From Poteriospumella lacustris (taxonomy: Eukaryota > Sar > Chrysophyceae > Chromulinales > Dinobryaceae), in NCBI GenBank assembly GCA_008000375.1, contig SMOI01000326.1, forward strand, positions 1 to 35,070: a stretch of 35,070 nt of DNA, read 5' to 3'. Shown here one piece after another: positions 1 through 10,740 of the stretch. The position numbers were made by a program, and so were the translations under genes. The first letter of the stretch is position 1; each line of letters begins with the position of its first letter. Under the pieces are notes generated by a model. That model had not been told where the DNA came from. It worked only from the letters and a program-made list of their open reading frames with translations, and made no database searches.

Positions 1-76
<76 letters not shown>
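1..76. repeat. (CGT)25 trinucleotide microsatellite
   Basis: The window opens with about 25 uninterrupted CGT units. If transcribed on the minus strand in the right frame they would encode poly-Asp, which matches the acidic runs of the protein at 2.1-6.1 kb. No flanking coding frame can be established because the array is cut by the window edge. Confidence 0.95.
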
Positions 77-250
77 CAGCAGACGAATCATCAGACATCA
101 CACTTCGAGATTATTTTCGATCAAACATAACAATCGTCGTAGGAACCCATTCTGTCGCACAGTTTGAGCCTGCTGTGTAAGAGCGCTTTGGTTATATAGG
201 CCCTGAAGGCGTCTTTCTACTCTTGACTTGTATCGACTTCGTGGGCGAGG

Positions 251-1671
251 ATGGATTTTTCAGCTTGTAGAACGGGATGTACGTCATGACAACGCTTGCA
301 GCAATCACGAAGTGAATAACACTGAAAATGCAATATAGTTGGATTTGATGATCCTGATGCGACCTCGATCCAGGAGCTGGTGAACACCATGCACCAGCGA
401 ATTGAAAACGAAGATCATCACAAAGAGCTGAATGCCACTGCGTTTGAGAAACAAGAAAATCATTTGAAACGATTCCTTCTCAAGCACTTTATGGATATTG
501 AAATTGCATTGACCCAGTGGCACGGGTGGGTCCAATGGCGACATGGTAATGTATTGCACTCGAAAGTTTGTTTGTCGGCGTTTACTGATCGAGCTAGTTG
601 TAATCACTCAGATGTCAATGTCGATGGTATCACTGACAAAGACATTGCCAACGAAAGGAAAGAAGGGATCGTTCAATGGAGAGGTTAGTATGATTGTATC
701 GGAGCCCATCAGATGTTCGATGACACAAGTGTGCGTCGGCTTTAGGTCGAAATAAGGACGGCATGTTGTGTTGTGTCATTACCGGTCGCATGCTTGATCC
801 GATCAATAGAAGAGGGACCCCGAAGTCTTTCAAAAGAGTACGTAGCAATGTTTCTTGACTATGAATCCGTGAAGTCATCTCAACATGGGTCTTTTTTCAG
901 TTTATCCTAAAGTCAATCGACGAAGGTCTCCGTCAAGCCGACGAGGTAAGACGGCGGCTGTCATCGTTCTATAATGAATCATTCATAAAACCATCGTTGT
1001 TGAACATTTAGATGCAAGAGACGAAGGTTTGTATCATTTATGACAGGTGAGATGGTGGTTGCCATCGGATAGTTTTGTCGGTTCCTGGTGTAACGACTTC
1101 ATTCGACGTGTAGACGAGGCCTAGAGTTCAAGCACATTGATCCCAACCTGTATCAATTCTGCCGACGGGACTTCGAGTTTCTTCGGGTAAGTTTGTTATT
1201 TCAGTCTGTTGATATGGTGGGCCACATGAAGTGATGAGTTTTCTGTCGTGGTCAGGACTACTATGGCGATCGCATCGGAGCGATTTACTTTCTACACACA
1301 AACGTCTTCTTTTGGATGATGTATCATGTACGTTTTGTGCACCGCGACTTCGTTTGTGCGTTGTAGCTTATTTTATTGTTTCAGGTTATCCTTCGTCCGC
1401 TGTCGGCCGTTTGGTCCAGTATGGAGAAGTTGATTGTGTTGGACAAGCCGGACGGTATGTCGCTTGCGTTCATTTCTATTCCCCCCGCACTTATTGATAG
1501 ATCGCCTCACCAAATGTCGGTCTTTGTGGCACCATAGACTTATTGGAGTACTTTGATGCGGACCAACTTTTCCTTACCAGCCCTGAAGTCAGTTGCGATA
1601 CGCAACAACCTGAAGGAGACGCTGTTGAGGAAAGCCCGAATTCTGATTCCGATGACGAACAAAAGGAGTGA
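251..1671 (+). CDS. CRAL-TRIO (Sec14-like) domain protein, 10 exons
   Basis: Spliced model: 251-278, 339-545, 612-683, 746-837, 901-945, 1012-1046, 1114-1186, 1256-1327, 1385-1454, 1538-1671. All junctions are GT-AG and keep frame, giving 275 residues. The first exon codes nine residues plus one base and ends in a GTACGT donor. Seen: an N-terminal helical segment (FLLKHFMDIEIALTQW), then the lipid-binding core with ITGRMLDPINRRG, KVCIIYDRRG, a DPNLYQF segment, YYGDRIGAIYFLHTN, a W-M-M-Y helix, SSMEKLIVLDKPD and LLEYFDADQL. This order is the CRAL-TRIO fold, whose members bind phosphoinositides, phosphatidylcholine or other lipids and move or present them between membranes. Odd: after DADQL the usual P-x-E-[YF]-G-G is missing and an acidic tail rich in Ser/Asp/Glu follows. 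The ligand cannot be predicted. The last acceptor (1537) was chosen because it restores DLLEYFDADQL; an acceptor at 1499 leads to an early stop. Confidence 0.88.
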
Positions 1672-2158
1672 ACACATGTTGATGAATCGCCAGCTCTGTA
1701 AATACATTCACTTGCTCGTTCTTAATGCTAAAATTGCCGTCACGTCCAAGTAAGGAACAGCGGCAGGGCTTCGTTGTATGTGTTGCCTGACTCACAGACA
1801 GCCCCAGGTTCTGCGTCGGCCAGTTTCAAAAACCCGTCCGGCCTCCCGTTTCGCAGTTCAAAATTGTGGTTTTGTCCTCTTCTTCTGCCCAAATCTTTTT
1901 CCCTCTTGATGCTCCCAGTTTCTTCTGGTTTTGAATCAACCCGCCGTGAACGGCTGACAGTTGTCATCCCAATCTAGGAGTATATAGTCCAATCTTCACG
2001 TTGATATATTCGCAGTGTGAAGAAACGAAGCTATACCTCGGATTTTGTTGCAAGGCGTTTAATTGTGTGTGTTGTTTTATTCTGTTCTGGAATATTGCCA
2101 CATCTCGAATAGTTCCTCAACTATCGTTCAATTTTTACGTGACAAGACCTACAACAAA
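1672..2158 (+). other. Intergenic / 5' region of the helical-repeat gene
   Basis: No supported coding sequence. It holds the 3' flank of the CRAL-TRIO gene and the 5' region of the next gene. A TATA-like TATATAG lies at 1981-1987, about 175 nt before the next ATG. Short open frames on both strands here are not supported. Confidence 0.5.
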
Positions 2159-5100
2159 ATGGCAACATATGCAAAATTGATTCACAATGGGAAAATCCAA
2201 ACTGTCGCTCTGATTGAAGGCCTCGAGGCCGAAGAAGTGACAGCATTGTTGAAGACCGTGTTTGGCATTTCTGGAAACATTGTGGGCATTATGGCAGAGG
2301 TTCGTTTCATTCGTCACGAAATTACCCCAACAATTTTTTGATGACCATCGTTGCATCTGCATTGTAAATCTCTCATAGAAGGGCCTGGTGATCCCAATCT
2401 CGTTGGTGTGCCGATCGCCACAAATCATTCCCAACACGACGTGCAAGATTTTAGTCGCCAAATCGACAGATGCCAATGAATCTGCTTCTGCTCCCACCGT
2501 TAGTGGATCCGCATCATCTCGCAGTGCGGTCATCGCAGATGCTGAAGATATCGTCGATGAAGGTAAGGTGGATCGCCATGTCACTCGCCTAGCTAGAACA
2601 ATGGGCCTGACGTGCTGGGCCGTTCGTCGATTTAGACTCCTCTTCAGACGACGAAGATGACGAAGCTGCTGCACAGTCGGTGGTTGATGAAATTAGTCAG
2701 TTCCTTGACAATCTTCGCCGTAAGAACGTCTTGAACTCCGCACATCATGCGTTGTTGCGTCGCTTGTTGAAAGAGCGAAGGTGAGTCTTGCCTTGGCGCA
2801 GTCGCTTGCTTTCTTCGCTCGACATTCACCTTTTCTCTCCACCTGCAATTTGTAGTGCTCTTCTGTTCGCCGCTTATTCGGTGGCCGTCAGTGCTGGTGA
2901 CCCCGAGTATTTGACGGAGATCTGCAAGGACATTGCCAACAGTCTGCAAACGGACGAAGGGCGCACCGCCTGTGAGGCGCAAGACGAAGTCTTGCAAGTG
3001 TGTGACCAATTGTACTTGCAGGGCAAGATTACTGAAAGTCAGTTGCTGTACTTGCGCCATTTGACGTTGATTCGCGACGGTGCCATCGCCAACGTCTACG
3101 ACGAGTTCCAAGAGCACAACAGCGTCACGCTGTTCGCCAAGGCCTTGTACGACGTTGCCAATTCCCATCCCTTCCGTGGCGGCGATGCCATCGAAGATGG
3201 TACCAATGACAACGACAACGCGACTGGTGACGACGAAGGTGCCGATGAGGACGACGAAGAGGACGAGGACGAAGAGGATGACGAGCAGGACGAAGAGGCA
3301 AAGAAGGACATCTCCAGCGGCTTGATCGGTGTCATCGTCCTGATGCTGCGTACCGAGACGATATCGCGCACCGAAGCGCAAGTTTTGTTGGAAATGGTGC
3401 AACGGGAAGACGACTACGTCATGGCGGCCTATGAGTTGTTCTTGCGCGACAACAACATGGACGACTTGCAAGACACCTTGATGCGCTGTGTTCGCCTGGA
3501 AATCCGCAAGCGTGTCACGGACATTCAAGAGCGTGAATTGTCGGCATTGCAACGTGAACGAGACTTGGAAAAGGCACAAGAAAAGACGGCGACCTACGAC
3601 GAGGCGACCGACGCTGGTGACGACGACGACGCGGACGTGGACAGCGAAGACTACGAAAGTGGCAAAGTTGCCACGCGTGACTTCGGCTTGGAGGCGATCT
3701 CCTTAGAGAGTCTGTTGAATGAACTTGGCGTTGAGCAGCAATGGAAAGGCTCTGTGCCGGATCAATTCGTCCAGGCGGTCTTCATCGCCGTGTACCGCAA
3801 GTTTTTGTCCGTTGAGCAAGCGCGCGCCTTGTGCGACTTGTTCCAAGCGAATTACGATTTGGTCCACGCCGCGTGGGAAGTCTACGTCGTACAGAAGGAC
3901 ACGGTGGATTTCATTGACACGGTGCGTCGTGTTGTGCGTGATCTGAATGTTCAAGAGATTCAGCAATCGGAATCCGCCGCCCGAGAAGAAGCCACCAAAG
4001 CTGAACGAACCGCTGAACGTACGAAAGAAACGGCTCGCGAAGCTCGTGAAAGTGCGACCAAAGGTCAACAAGCGGCACAAGAAGCACGTGCCAAAGCAGC
4101 GGAAGTGGAAGAAGCGAAATCGAAGGCGCTGCAAGCAATTTCACAGGCGAAATCAGATTTGTTGAAGCACTCGTTGGACATGATGGTCAAGCAGAAGCTA
4201 GTGACAGAGAAGAGTGCCGATGACCTGTACCAGCGCCATTTGGAAGGTGACAAGTTGACTGATGCCGCCATAGAAGCCTATGCGGCGGATCGTGACGTGA
4301 ATGAGTTCGTCGACACGCTGCAAATGTTGGCGAGCCACAGCAAAGAAGAGCTCGACGTGCTGATGGGCAGCGCCATCGCCGAGCAAGAGAGCCAAGAACA
4401 AAATGGTGGAGCGTCGTCTACCGCCGCTGTGGCAGATGCAGAAGCTGTCATTGCTCAACGCTTCTTGGCTGATGCAGCCCTGCAGCAGATCGAAGAGATC
4501 GTGTCGGAGATGCTGAAGAACGACATGATCAGTCCGCCCGTCGCGTCAGCCTTCGCCCGTTTGATCACCGATCGCGACGAACGCCTGGTGGAGGCATATC
4601 AGCAGTTCATGAAGAATCGCAATGGCACCGAGTTGATCGACACGTTGTTGAAGGTTGTCATCGCCAGCGTGCAGTCTGGTGTGCGTGCCGCAGCGGCGTC
4701 GGAAGCGACCTCATCGACGAAATCGTCGCCATCTCGTGGTGCCAGTGCCACCGCCACTGGTGGTGCCCAGGTGTTGGACAAAGCGGATCAGAAGCAGATC
4801 GTCGACATTCTCTTCCAGTACGGCGACCGTTCTAATTCGCATTGTCAATGACGGTGTCTCTAATGATGCGAACTGTGTGTGTGTGTATAGATCGAACGCG
4901 TTGTCGGCGCAGCAGTACGGCGACATCTGTCGCATGATTGAAGACGAAGACGTTCAGTTGAGCCGCATCTTCCGAAAGTATGAGACGACGAAGGACGTGA
5001 TGCATCTCGTGCAAGACTTGCAGGTGCTAGACCGCACGTTGGCGCGTCAGGCTTCTGCGACGTCGTCGGCGGCGGTCGCGTCGTCAACGCAGGACGAGGA

Positions 5101-6097
5101 CGACGACGACACTGAAGACGACGATGACGTTGACCAGCAGGCGGAGAGCGTCGAGGAGGAGGACGACGACGAAGATGAGTACAATCGCCGCGACAACAAC
5201 GCGGTCGCTGGCGATGAGGATGGCGAGACGTTGAACGACGACGACGCGCAATTGATCGAGCGTCGTTTCATGCAAATCATCCAAAACATGTCGCTGTCGG
5301 AGCTGGAGCAAACGGCACTGAGATTGGCCATCGCTGAGAACGATCCTGCCATCCGCAACGCCATCGATGCGTTCCGGAGTGACCTGAACGAGGACCGTTT
5401 GGTTCTCGCCATGCGCACGGCCGCGCGCGCCGTCATTCATCGCACGCTCTCGAGCGCCTCGCGGGCGGAGGACGATGAGGAGGATGACGAGGAGAACAAC
5501 GGTTCGGGCGAAGAGGACGAGGAGGAGGAGGAAGAAGAAGAAAATGACGAAGAGGATGGTGATGATGGCGAGGACGAAGAGGGCGAAGACGAGGAGGAAG
5601 AGGAAGAGGAGGACGATACTCAGGACGATGATGCCGACGAGGACGGCGACGAGCCCGACTACCAGGACGATGACATCAAGGAGTTGCTGCAGCTGAACCG
5701 CGCCTTGTACCAAAACAACGCCCAACTGGCGCAGACAAATCGTGCCGCAGATGATGAGGATGAAGACGATGCGGAAGACGACGAGGACGACGAAGATTAT
5801 GACAACGGTGATGACGATGACCAAGATGATGAAGACGACGATGGCCTGGATGGCCACGGTGTCAGCCTCATCACGTCAAAGTCGGCGCGTGACCACGTAT
5901 TCCCTATCCTCGTGCAAGAATTAGTCAAAGAGAACATCATTTCACGTCAAGACGGAGCTATTATCATGAAGCAATTCGCCGACAACAACCCCATTGTCAG
6001 CACCGCGTTGGATCTGTACGATACGAACAACGACATGGCAAAGTTGGTTGAGGCCTTGCAACAAATGGTGGACAACATCCGAGACGAATCGAGTTAA
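2159..6097 (+). CDS. Acidic protein with nine ~60-residue helical units
   Basis: Spliced model: 2159-2299, 2379-2562, 2636-2780, 2856-4817, 4891-6097; 1,212 residues with every junction in frame. Residues 1-95 are a compact non-repetitive module, possibly beta-grasp-like (starts MATYAKLIHNGKIQTVAL, ends CKILVA). Then come nine diverged copies of one unit at about 124-185, 200-259, 311-370, 457-518, 590-650, 699-758, 801-859, 930-992 and 1145-1205. Each unit reads as a helix, a short L-[IV]-[ST] turn, a helix with D-x-x-[LIV]-x-x-A-[YW]-E-x-[FY], then D-[LF]-x-D-T-[LV]-x-x-[VA]. Linkers differ: Asp/Glu runs (about 270-305, 400-425, 1000-1140) and an Ala/Glu/Arg-rich likely coiled coil (about 519-588). 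No signal peptide or membrane segment is visible. No named family is recognised. A scaffold or protein-binding solenoid is an inference from architecture only. The 4818 donor was chosen because it is the one that joins the two long frames. Confidence 0.88.
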
Positions 6098-6615
6098 TTG
6101 GCGCGGTCGTCAATGATCGCCCCTGTGCTTTTTTTCTATTGTCCGGGGTATCTATTCTAAGCGCATCCCGCGACGTTTGACGCCAACCCCTTCATGTCCT
6201 CGCCATGGTATGAGATTGGAATTTTAGCCCTTTGAAGCGTGTGGGTGTGAGGGGAAAGAAGCGACAAGGGAACCTTCGGGCCGACGCATCGTTGTTCCCC
6301 GGCTTTGGGGCGGTGGTCTCTCATTGATTTTCTCTTTCCCTCTCCTCCCATTGTTCTTTGTTTTGTTTCATGTGTTTGGTTACTCACTTTTAACTCCGAT
6401 GTGCACGGGCACTGTAAACCCTGCTGCTAGTGCCGTTCACCGACATAACGGCGCAGCACTGGGAATTATCTCGCATATATCCACTCGTGAGCTTCAGCGA
6501 TGTTCTTTAACCAGAAGATTGGGAATTGCTTGTATTAGCTGTAATATTGTGTGTGAAATATGGGGAACGCTACGAAAAGTGAAGTGATAGTTACACATAC
6601 AACATGACGTGCGTG
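6098..6615. other. Convergent intergenic region
   Basis: This is shared 3' flank between the helical-repeat gene (plus) and the LYR gene (minus). Nothing with coding or structural-RNA character was recognised. Confidence 0.5.
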
Positions 6616-7102
6616 TTAGTGGGACGATTTACATCCGGATGAACCGCACGAATGCGCGTTTTCCGACGATTTCTTCGTTTTGCTGTGATTAATCTTAACA
6701 TCCCGACCAATGTACCCACGGTCGATGGGCTCCAGTTCGGGACCAAAGGGGCTCTTTCCTTGTTCCGCCTCGATAGCGGTCCTATTCTCTTCCGTGAATC
6801 GGACCTCTGCACAAAAAACAATGAATAACTGTTTCGTTAATTTCGAATCGAAGAAATCACTCACCGAAACGTCCTTCGTTTCCCTTTACACCTTGTACAA
6901 TGTGGAAACGAAGCATGTCATCGATGTCCTCCACGTCTTTGGACATTTGCTGCAACGTCGTAGGATCGGACACATTTCTATTCTCATAGAACGATTCTCG
7001 AAGCTTTACTTTAGCAAGAGAAAGAGCTTGCCCATCTCCTCGAAAAGCCACACCGGCACTTCGAAGAAGTCTCCGATAGCCGACTTTGTACAGACTTGCC
7101 AT
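6616..7102 (-). CDS. LYR-motif protein, LYRM7/MZM1-like complex III assembly factor
   Basis: Spliced model on the minus strand: 7102-6865 and 6806-6616, with a 58-nt intron (GTGAGT...TGCAG); 142 residues. The N-terminus reads MASLYKVGYRRLLRSA, a LYR-type motif (L-Y-K at residues 4-6) followed by the basic/aromatic helix. A-F-R-G-D-G then matches the phenylalanine region of the family. LRFHIVQGVKGNEGRF followed by EVRFTEEN corresponds to the conserved I-V-Q-G-V-x-N stretch of LYRM7/MZM1. Members of this family work in the mitochondrial matrix, where they hold the Rieske Fe-S subunit before insertion into complex III. Odd: the C-terminus ends in a small Cys pair (C133, C138). A pyrimidine tract plus CAG lies just before the ATG, so a 5'-UTR intron is possible. 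It could instead be another LYRM paralogue; the LYR assignment itself is firmer than the LYRM7 one. Confidence 0.78.
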
Positions 7103-7566
7103 TGGCTGAAAAAGGAATGAGAAAAACTTTGAGTTTGCTGTTGACCTTTCTTAACTCCAAAAGTTTTAACTGCACTGCCTAAATCATAGAATTGATCTTC
7201 CAGTGGTGCAGCTTGTTGAGTTATGTCATGCGGTTTATTCTGACTTTAGCCTTTGGCCTTTGGCCTTCGTCACCGACCACTTTCTTTCTCGTGATCATGA
7301 TGAGGATGATAATAATGTCAGCATTGAATCTGTTGACGTTTGTGAATCTGGGGCACCTGATCGCTGATCGCGATGATTTTTCCCTCTCGAAACCGTCACG
7401 AAAGAGTTGTTTGTCGTCCTCCATGATTGAAACACAGTAACGTTATCAATCTCGCAGATCGTCCAAATCGATTTATTTTCAAATTATTCAAAGCATTTTC
7501 TCCGTGAAAGATACTAGCATACATTGTGGTCGAAATCTTGCAGAGTGTATTTTGAACTCTTCGACA
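7103..7566. promoter_or_regulatory. Divergent promoter region
   Basis: 464 bp between the start codons of the minus-strand LYR gene and the plus-strand PTGQPS gene, so it should contain both promoters. No clear TATA box or other recognised element was seen. A minus-strand open frame at 7424-7221 shows no recognisable protein. Confidence 0.45.
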
Positions 7567-10155
7567 ATGTTGACGTCTCAATTTTTGTTGCTCCTCAGTA
7601 TTTTTCTGACGGTCCATTTTGATCGTATCATCCGAGCACAGCCACCCCCCACAGGCCAGCCTTCCCGTCAACCAACTGGCCAACCGTCTCGACGACCGAC
7701 TGGCCAGCCGTCTCGACAACCGACTGGCCAACCGTCGAGGCAGCCCTCGTCGAGACCAAGCGGACAGCCCACAAGACAACCAACTCGTCAGCCCTCTTCC
7801 AGGCCATCGTCACAGCCGACTGGGCAGCCCTCCCGGCAACCAACCTCCAGACCATCAGCACAGCCTACAAGACAACCAACGGGTCAGCCATCTCGCCAAC
7901 CCTCCAATCGACCCTCATCACAACCTTCATCTCAGCCGACCCGACAACCAACGTCAGTACCTAGTGTGCAACCCACTGGCCAACCTTCTCGTCAACCGTC
8001 TAATCGACCCTCATCACAACCTTCATCTCAGCCGACCCGACAACCAACGTCAGCACCAAGTGTGCAACCCACTGGCCAGCCTTCTCGGCAACCTTCATCG
8101 CGACCTACTTCGCAACCGTCGGCACAGCCAACCAGGCAGCCCTCCGGTCAACCTACTTCGCAGCCATCGATGCAACCAACGACGCAACCAACAGGAGTTC
8201 CAACTGGACAGCCGTCAGTGCAACCCTCTCAGCAGCCAACTTCTCAACCTTCAGATCAGCCGACTTCTCAGCCGACAATGCAGCCCTCTATGCAACCGTC
8301 GTCTCAGCCGAGTGCTCAACCGACTGATCAGCCGTCGGCGCAGCCGTCATCGCAACCCACAGGAGTTCCGACATCGCAGCCATCGATGCAACCTTCGTCA
8401 CAACCCACGTCACAACCCACTGACCAGCCATCTTCTCAACCATCGTCGCAGCCAACAGGGGTGCCGTCCGCGCAGCCTTCGATGCAACCTTCTGGTCAAC
8501 CTTCTGGCCAACCTTCCGGTCAACCTTCCAGCCAGCCGTCAAGTCAGCCCACAATGCAACCTTCCTCTCAGCCAAGCATGCAGCCATCGTCGCAGCCGAC
8601 GTCGCAACCTTCGGGAGTTCCAACTGCCCAGCCTACCAGGCAGCCGTCATCTCAGCCAACGAGTCAACCATCAGGCCAGCCATCAGCGCAACCTTCCAGG
8701 CAGCCGTCTTCTCAACCTAGTGTGCAGCCTAGCAGCCAGCCATCGACCCAGCCATCGAGCCAGCCGACTGGTGTTCCGACAGGACAGCCGTCAATGCAGC
8801 CATCATCACAGCCATCGAGTCAACCTTCGATGCAGCCCACTGGCCAACCATCTTCTCAGCCAACGATGCAGCCAACAGGCCAACCATCGTCACAGCCGAG
8901 CAGCCAACCCAGTAGCCAACCATCAGCCCAACCCTCGAGTCAGCCAAGTGGAGAACCTACCGGCCAACCATCGAGCCAACCGACGATGCAACCGACGGGC
9001 CAGCCGTCCAGCCAACCGACGATGCAACCATCATCTCAGCCGACAACGCAGCCATCGTCACAGCCATCGTCTCAGCCAACGATGCAGCCAACAGGCCAAC
9101 CATCGTCACAGCCGAGCAGCCAACCCAGTAGCCAACCATCAGCCCAACCCTCGAGTCAGCCAAGTGGAGAACCTACCGGCCAACCATCGAGCCAACCGAC
9201 GATGCAACCGACGGGCCAGCCGTCCAGCCAACCGACGATGCAACCATCATCTCAGCCGACAACGCAGCCATCGTCACAGCCATCGTCTCAACCAACGATG
9301 CAGCCAACAGGCCAGCCATCGACTCAGCCAACAGGCCAGCCATCATCGCAGCCTTCCAGGCAACCGACAAGTCAACCATCCGGTCTCCCAACAGGCCAAC
9401 CGTCGTCACAACCGACGATGCAACCAACCCTACAGCCAACATCTCAGCCATCCGGCCAGCCATCCAGTCAACCCTCTGGTCAGCCAACTTGTTTGCCAAC
9501 GTCACATCCTTCTTATGTCAGAGAGGACTATCAGGATGTTTTCGATGTCAAGCGCGCGCGTGGTCGTAATATGTGCGAAAATCGCTGCAATGGGCACGGG
9601 AAATGTGGTATTCTTCCCGATCGCTGCCTTTGCGACGCAGATTTGAATGGTGAGCCTTTGTACGCTGGAGTGGATTGCTCTCTACGGGCATGCCCACGAG
9701 GGTTTGCTTGGTCGGCTGAAGTGCTGGTTCGGAACAATGATGCACATCCTTGGGTGGAATGCTCCAACCGCGGTGAATGCGACCGCGATAGCGGCGAATG
9801 TCATTGTTTTCCGCCATTTGAGGGTCTGGCCTGTCAGCGCACGAGATGCTTCAATGACTGCAATGGCCGAGGCCTGTGTTTGCCCGAGCGCCTTCTGGCG
9901 GAGCGCGCGGGGCGTAGCTACACAGTTCCATGGGATGCCATGAAGATCTGGGGTTGCCTGTGCGACATCGGGTACCGTGGCCCTGACTGTTCGCTGCAAG
10001 AATGTCCCTCTCGCGAAGATCCTGTTGGCGGCTTCGGCAACGAAGCAGGTCGCGATTGCTCAGGGCGAGGCATATGCGACTACCGGACAGGCCTGTGCAA
10101 TTGTTTTGCAGGCTATCATGGTGCGGCTTGTAACAAAATCACCGAACTGTATTAG
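7567..10155 (+). CDS. Secreted PTxQPS-repeat protein with EGF-like tail
   Basis: Intronless reading frame of 862 residues. The start at 7567 was chosen over an upstream in-frame GTG because it opens directly into a signal peptide (MLTSQFLLLLSIFLTV..., likely cleaved near residue 24). Residues about 28-640 are an almost unbroken run of a five-residue unit, Q-P-[ST]-x-x, with x drawn mainly from S, G, R, T, A, M, V and D. Residues about 670-857 hold four Cys-rich EGF-like modules: C-x3-C-N-G-H-G-x-C, C-S-N-R-G-E-C, C-N-G-R-G-L-C and C-S-G-R-G-I-C, each with a C-x-C...G-x-x-C end. No membrane anchor is visible, so the product should be extracellular. By analogy with stramenopile proteins of this build it may sit in the cell wall, matrix or flagellar hairs; that is inference. 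The Ser/Thr/Pro region is a likely glycosylation target. The repeat tract carries a recent 216-nt internal duplication. Confidence 0.9.
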   Translation: MLTSQFLLLLSIFLTVHFDRIIRAQPPPTGQPSRQPTGQPSRRPTGQPSRQPTGQPSRQPSSRPSGQPTRQPTRQPSSRPSSQPTGQPSRQPTSRPSAQPTRQPTGQPSRQPSNRPSSQPSSQPTRQPTSVPSVQPTGQPSRQPSNRPSSQPSSQPTRQPTSAPSVQPTGQPSRQPSSRPTSQPSAQPTRQPSGQPTSQPSMQPTTQPTGVPTGQPSVQPSQQPTSQPSDQPTSQPTMQPSMQPSSQPSAQPTDQPSAQPSSQPTGVPTSQPSMQPSSQPTSQPTDQPSSQPSSQPTGVPSAQPSMQPSGQPSGQPSGQPSSQPSSQPTMQPSSQPSMQPSSQPTSQPSGVPTAQPTRQPSSQPTSQPSGQPSAQPSRQPSSQPSVQPSSQPSTQPSSQPTGVPTGQPSMQPSSQPSSQPSMQPTGQPSSQPTMQPTGQPSSQPSSQPSSQPSAQPSSQPSGEPTGQPSSQPTMQPTGQPSSQPTMQPSSQPTTQPSSQPSSQPTMQPTGQPSSQPSSQPSSQPSAQPSSQPSGEPTGQPSSQPTMQPTGQPSSQPTMQPSSQPTTQPSSQPSSQPTMQPTGQPSTQPTGQPSSQPSRQPTSQPSGLPTGQPSSQPTMQPTLQPTSQPSGQPSSQPSGQPTCLPTSHPSYVREDYQDVFDVKRARGRNMCENRCNGHGKCGILPDRCLCDADLNGEPLYAGVDCSLRACPRGFAWSAEVLVRNNDAHPWVECSNRGECDRDSGECHCFPPFEGLACQRTRCFNDCNGRGLCLPERLLAERAGRSYTVPWDAMKIWGCLCDIGYRGPDCSLQECPSREDPVGGFGNEAGRDCSGRGICDYRTGLCNCFAGYHGAACNKITELY
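8854..9290 (+). repeat. 216-nt tandem duplication inside the PTxQPS tract
   Basis: Bases 8854-9074 are identical to 9070-9290 (221 nt of exact match at a 216-nt offset), flanked by mismatches at 8853/9069 and 9075/9291. The unit encodes 72 residues, including a distinctive G-E-P-T-G-Q variant found only in these two copies. The rest of the tract has diverged codons, so this duplication is young. Confidence 0.9.
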
Positions 10156-10429
10156 CTTGCTCTTAATTTGTAAAATCGACATGTAATTCAAGTAAATTAA
10201 TTCATTCAAACTGTATGCTGTGATGCGAAAGTAACTTGTTGCAAACTCTCCTTTCTTGATGGTGACATCTCAATCAGCGGTACCGACCGACACACATAGT
10301 GGAGATTTCACAACATCCACGTGGAGATTTAATTCTTAGAACACGTGCTTTCGGCGCATCACCAACAACTATCTCAGTTTGAACAATCATTTACTGTGAA
10401 TTACAATGCAAAACGTCAAAATCATCGAG

Positions 10430-10740
10430 AAGTTATTGAGTATCGGCAAAAAAGAAAAGCAAGCTGCTTCGTGACGCCCTGCGAAGCAACCGCGCAGATA
10501 TGTCTTGCAGACGTGAACACCTCGGTCCGAAAGATCACGACTCCACCCACAAGGTTTTCGCGAGAGGTTGTTTGGTCAAGCAACCCAGATGCCCGATTTC
10601 GCACAGCCACACCAGATCTTCATGTTGTCCCACGGAGTTGTGTAGTTATTCCCAGCGCGTTCCGGCGGAAATTGCTCGGACGACCACTACAGTCGTTGAA
10701 GCATTGGGGTACAAGTTTGAAAGTGCCCTCTACGACGAGT
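10430..10740 (-). pseudogene. Inverted, decayed copy of the EGF tail of the upstream gene
   Basis: Read on the minus strand, about 10720-10430 aligns with 9847-10125 of the PTxQPS/EGF gene. Shared landmarks in the same order are ATGCTTCAA(C/T)GACTG (coding CFND), CATGAAGATCTGG, CTCTCGCGAA, and a CFAG-x-H segment. A deletion of about 16 nt, internal stop codons and frameshifts break the frame, so it is non-coding. It lies about 275 nt downstream of its parent in the opposite orientation. The plus-strand open frame covering it (10345-10818) is a shadow of this copy. Confidence 0.75.

Noticed and set aside
1740-1977. Overlapping open frames on both strands upstream of the helical-repeat gene
   Set aside because: Short, mutually antisense, no start context or recognisable product.
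5084-5857. 257-codon minus-strand frame with hydrophobic Val/Leu/Ile runs
   Set aside because: Antisense of GAC/GAG acidic runs reads as hydrophobic codons. The plus strand carries the repeat units.
7619-9646. 675-codon plus-strand frame overlapping the PTxQPS gene
   Set aside because: It is a +1 shadow of the repeat tract, rich in Arg/Asn/His/Ser, without signal peptide or domains.
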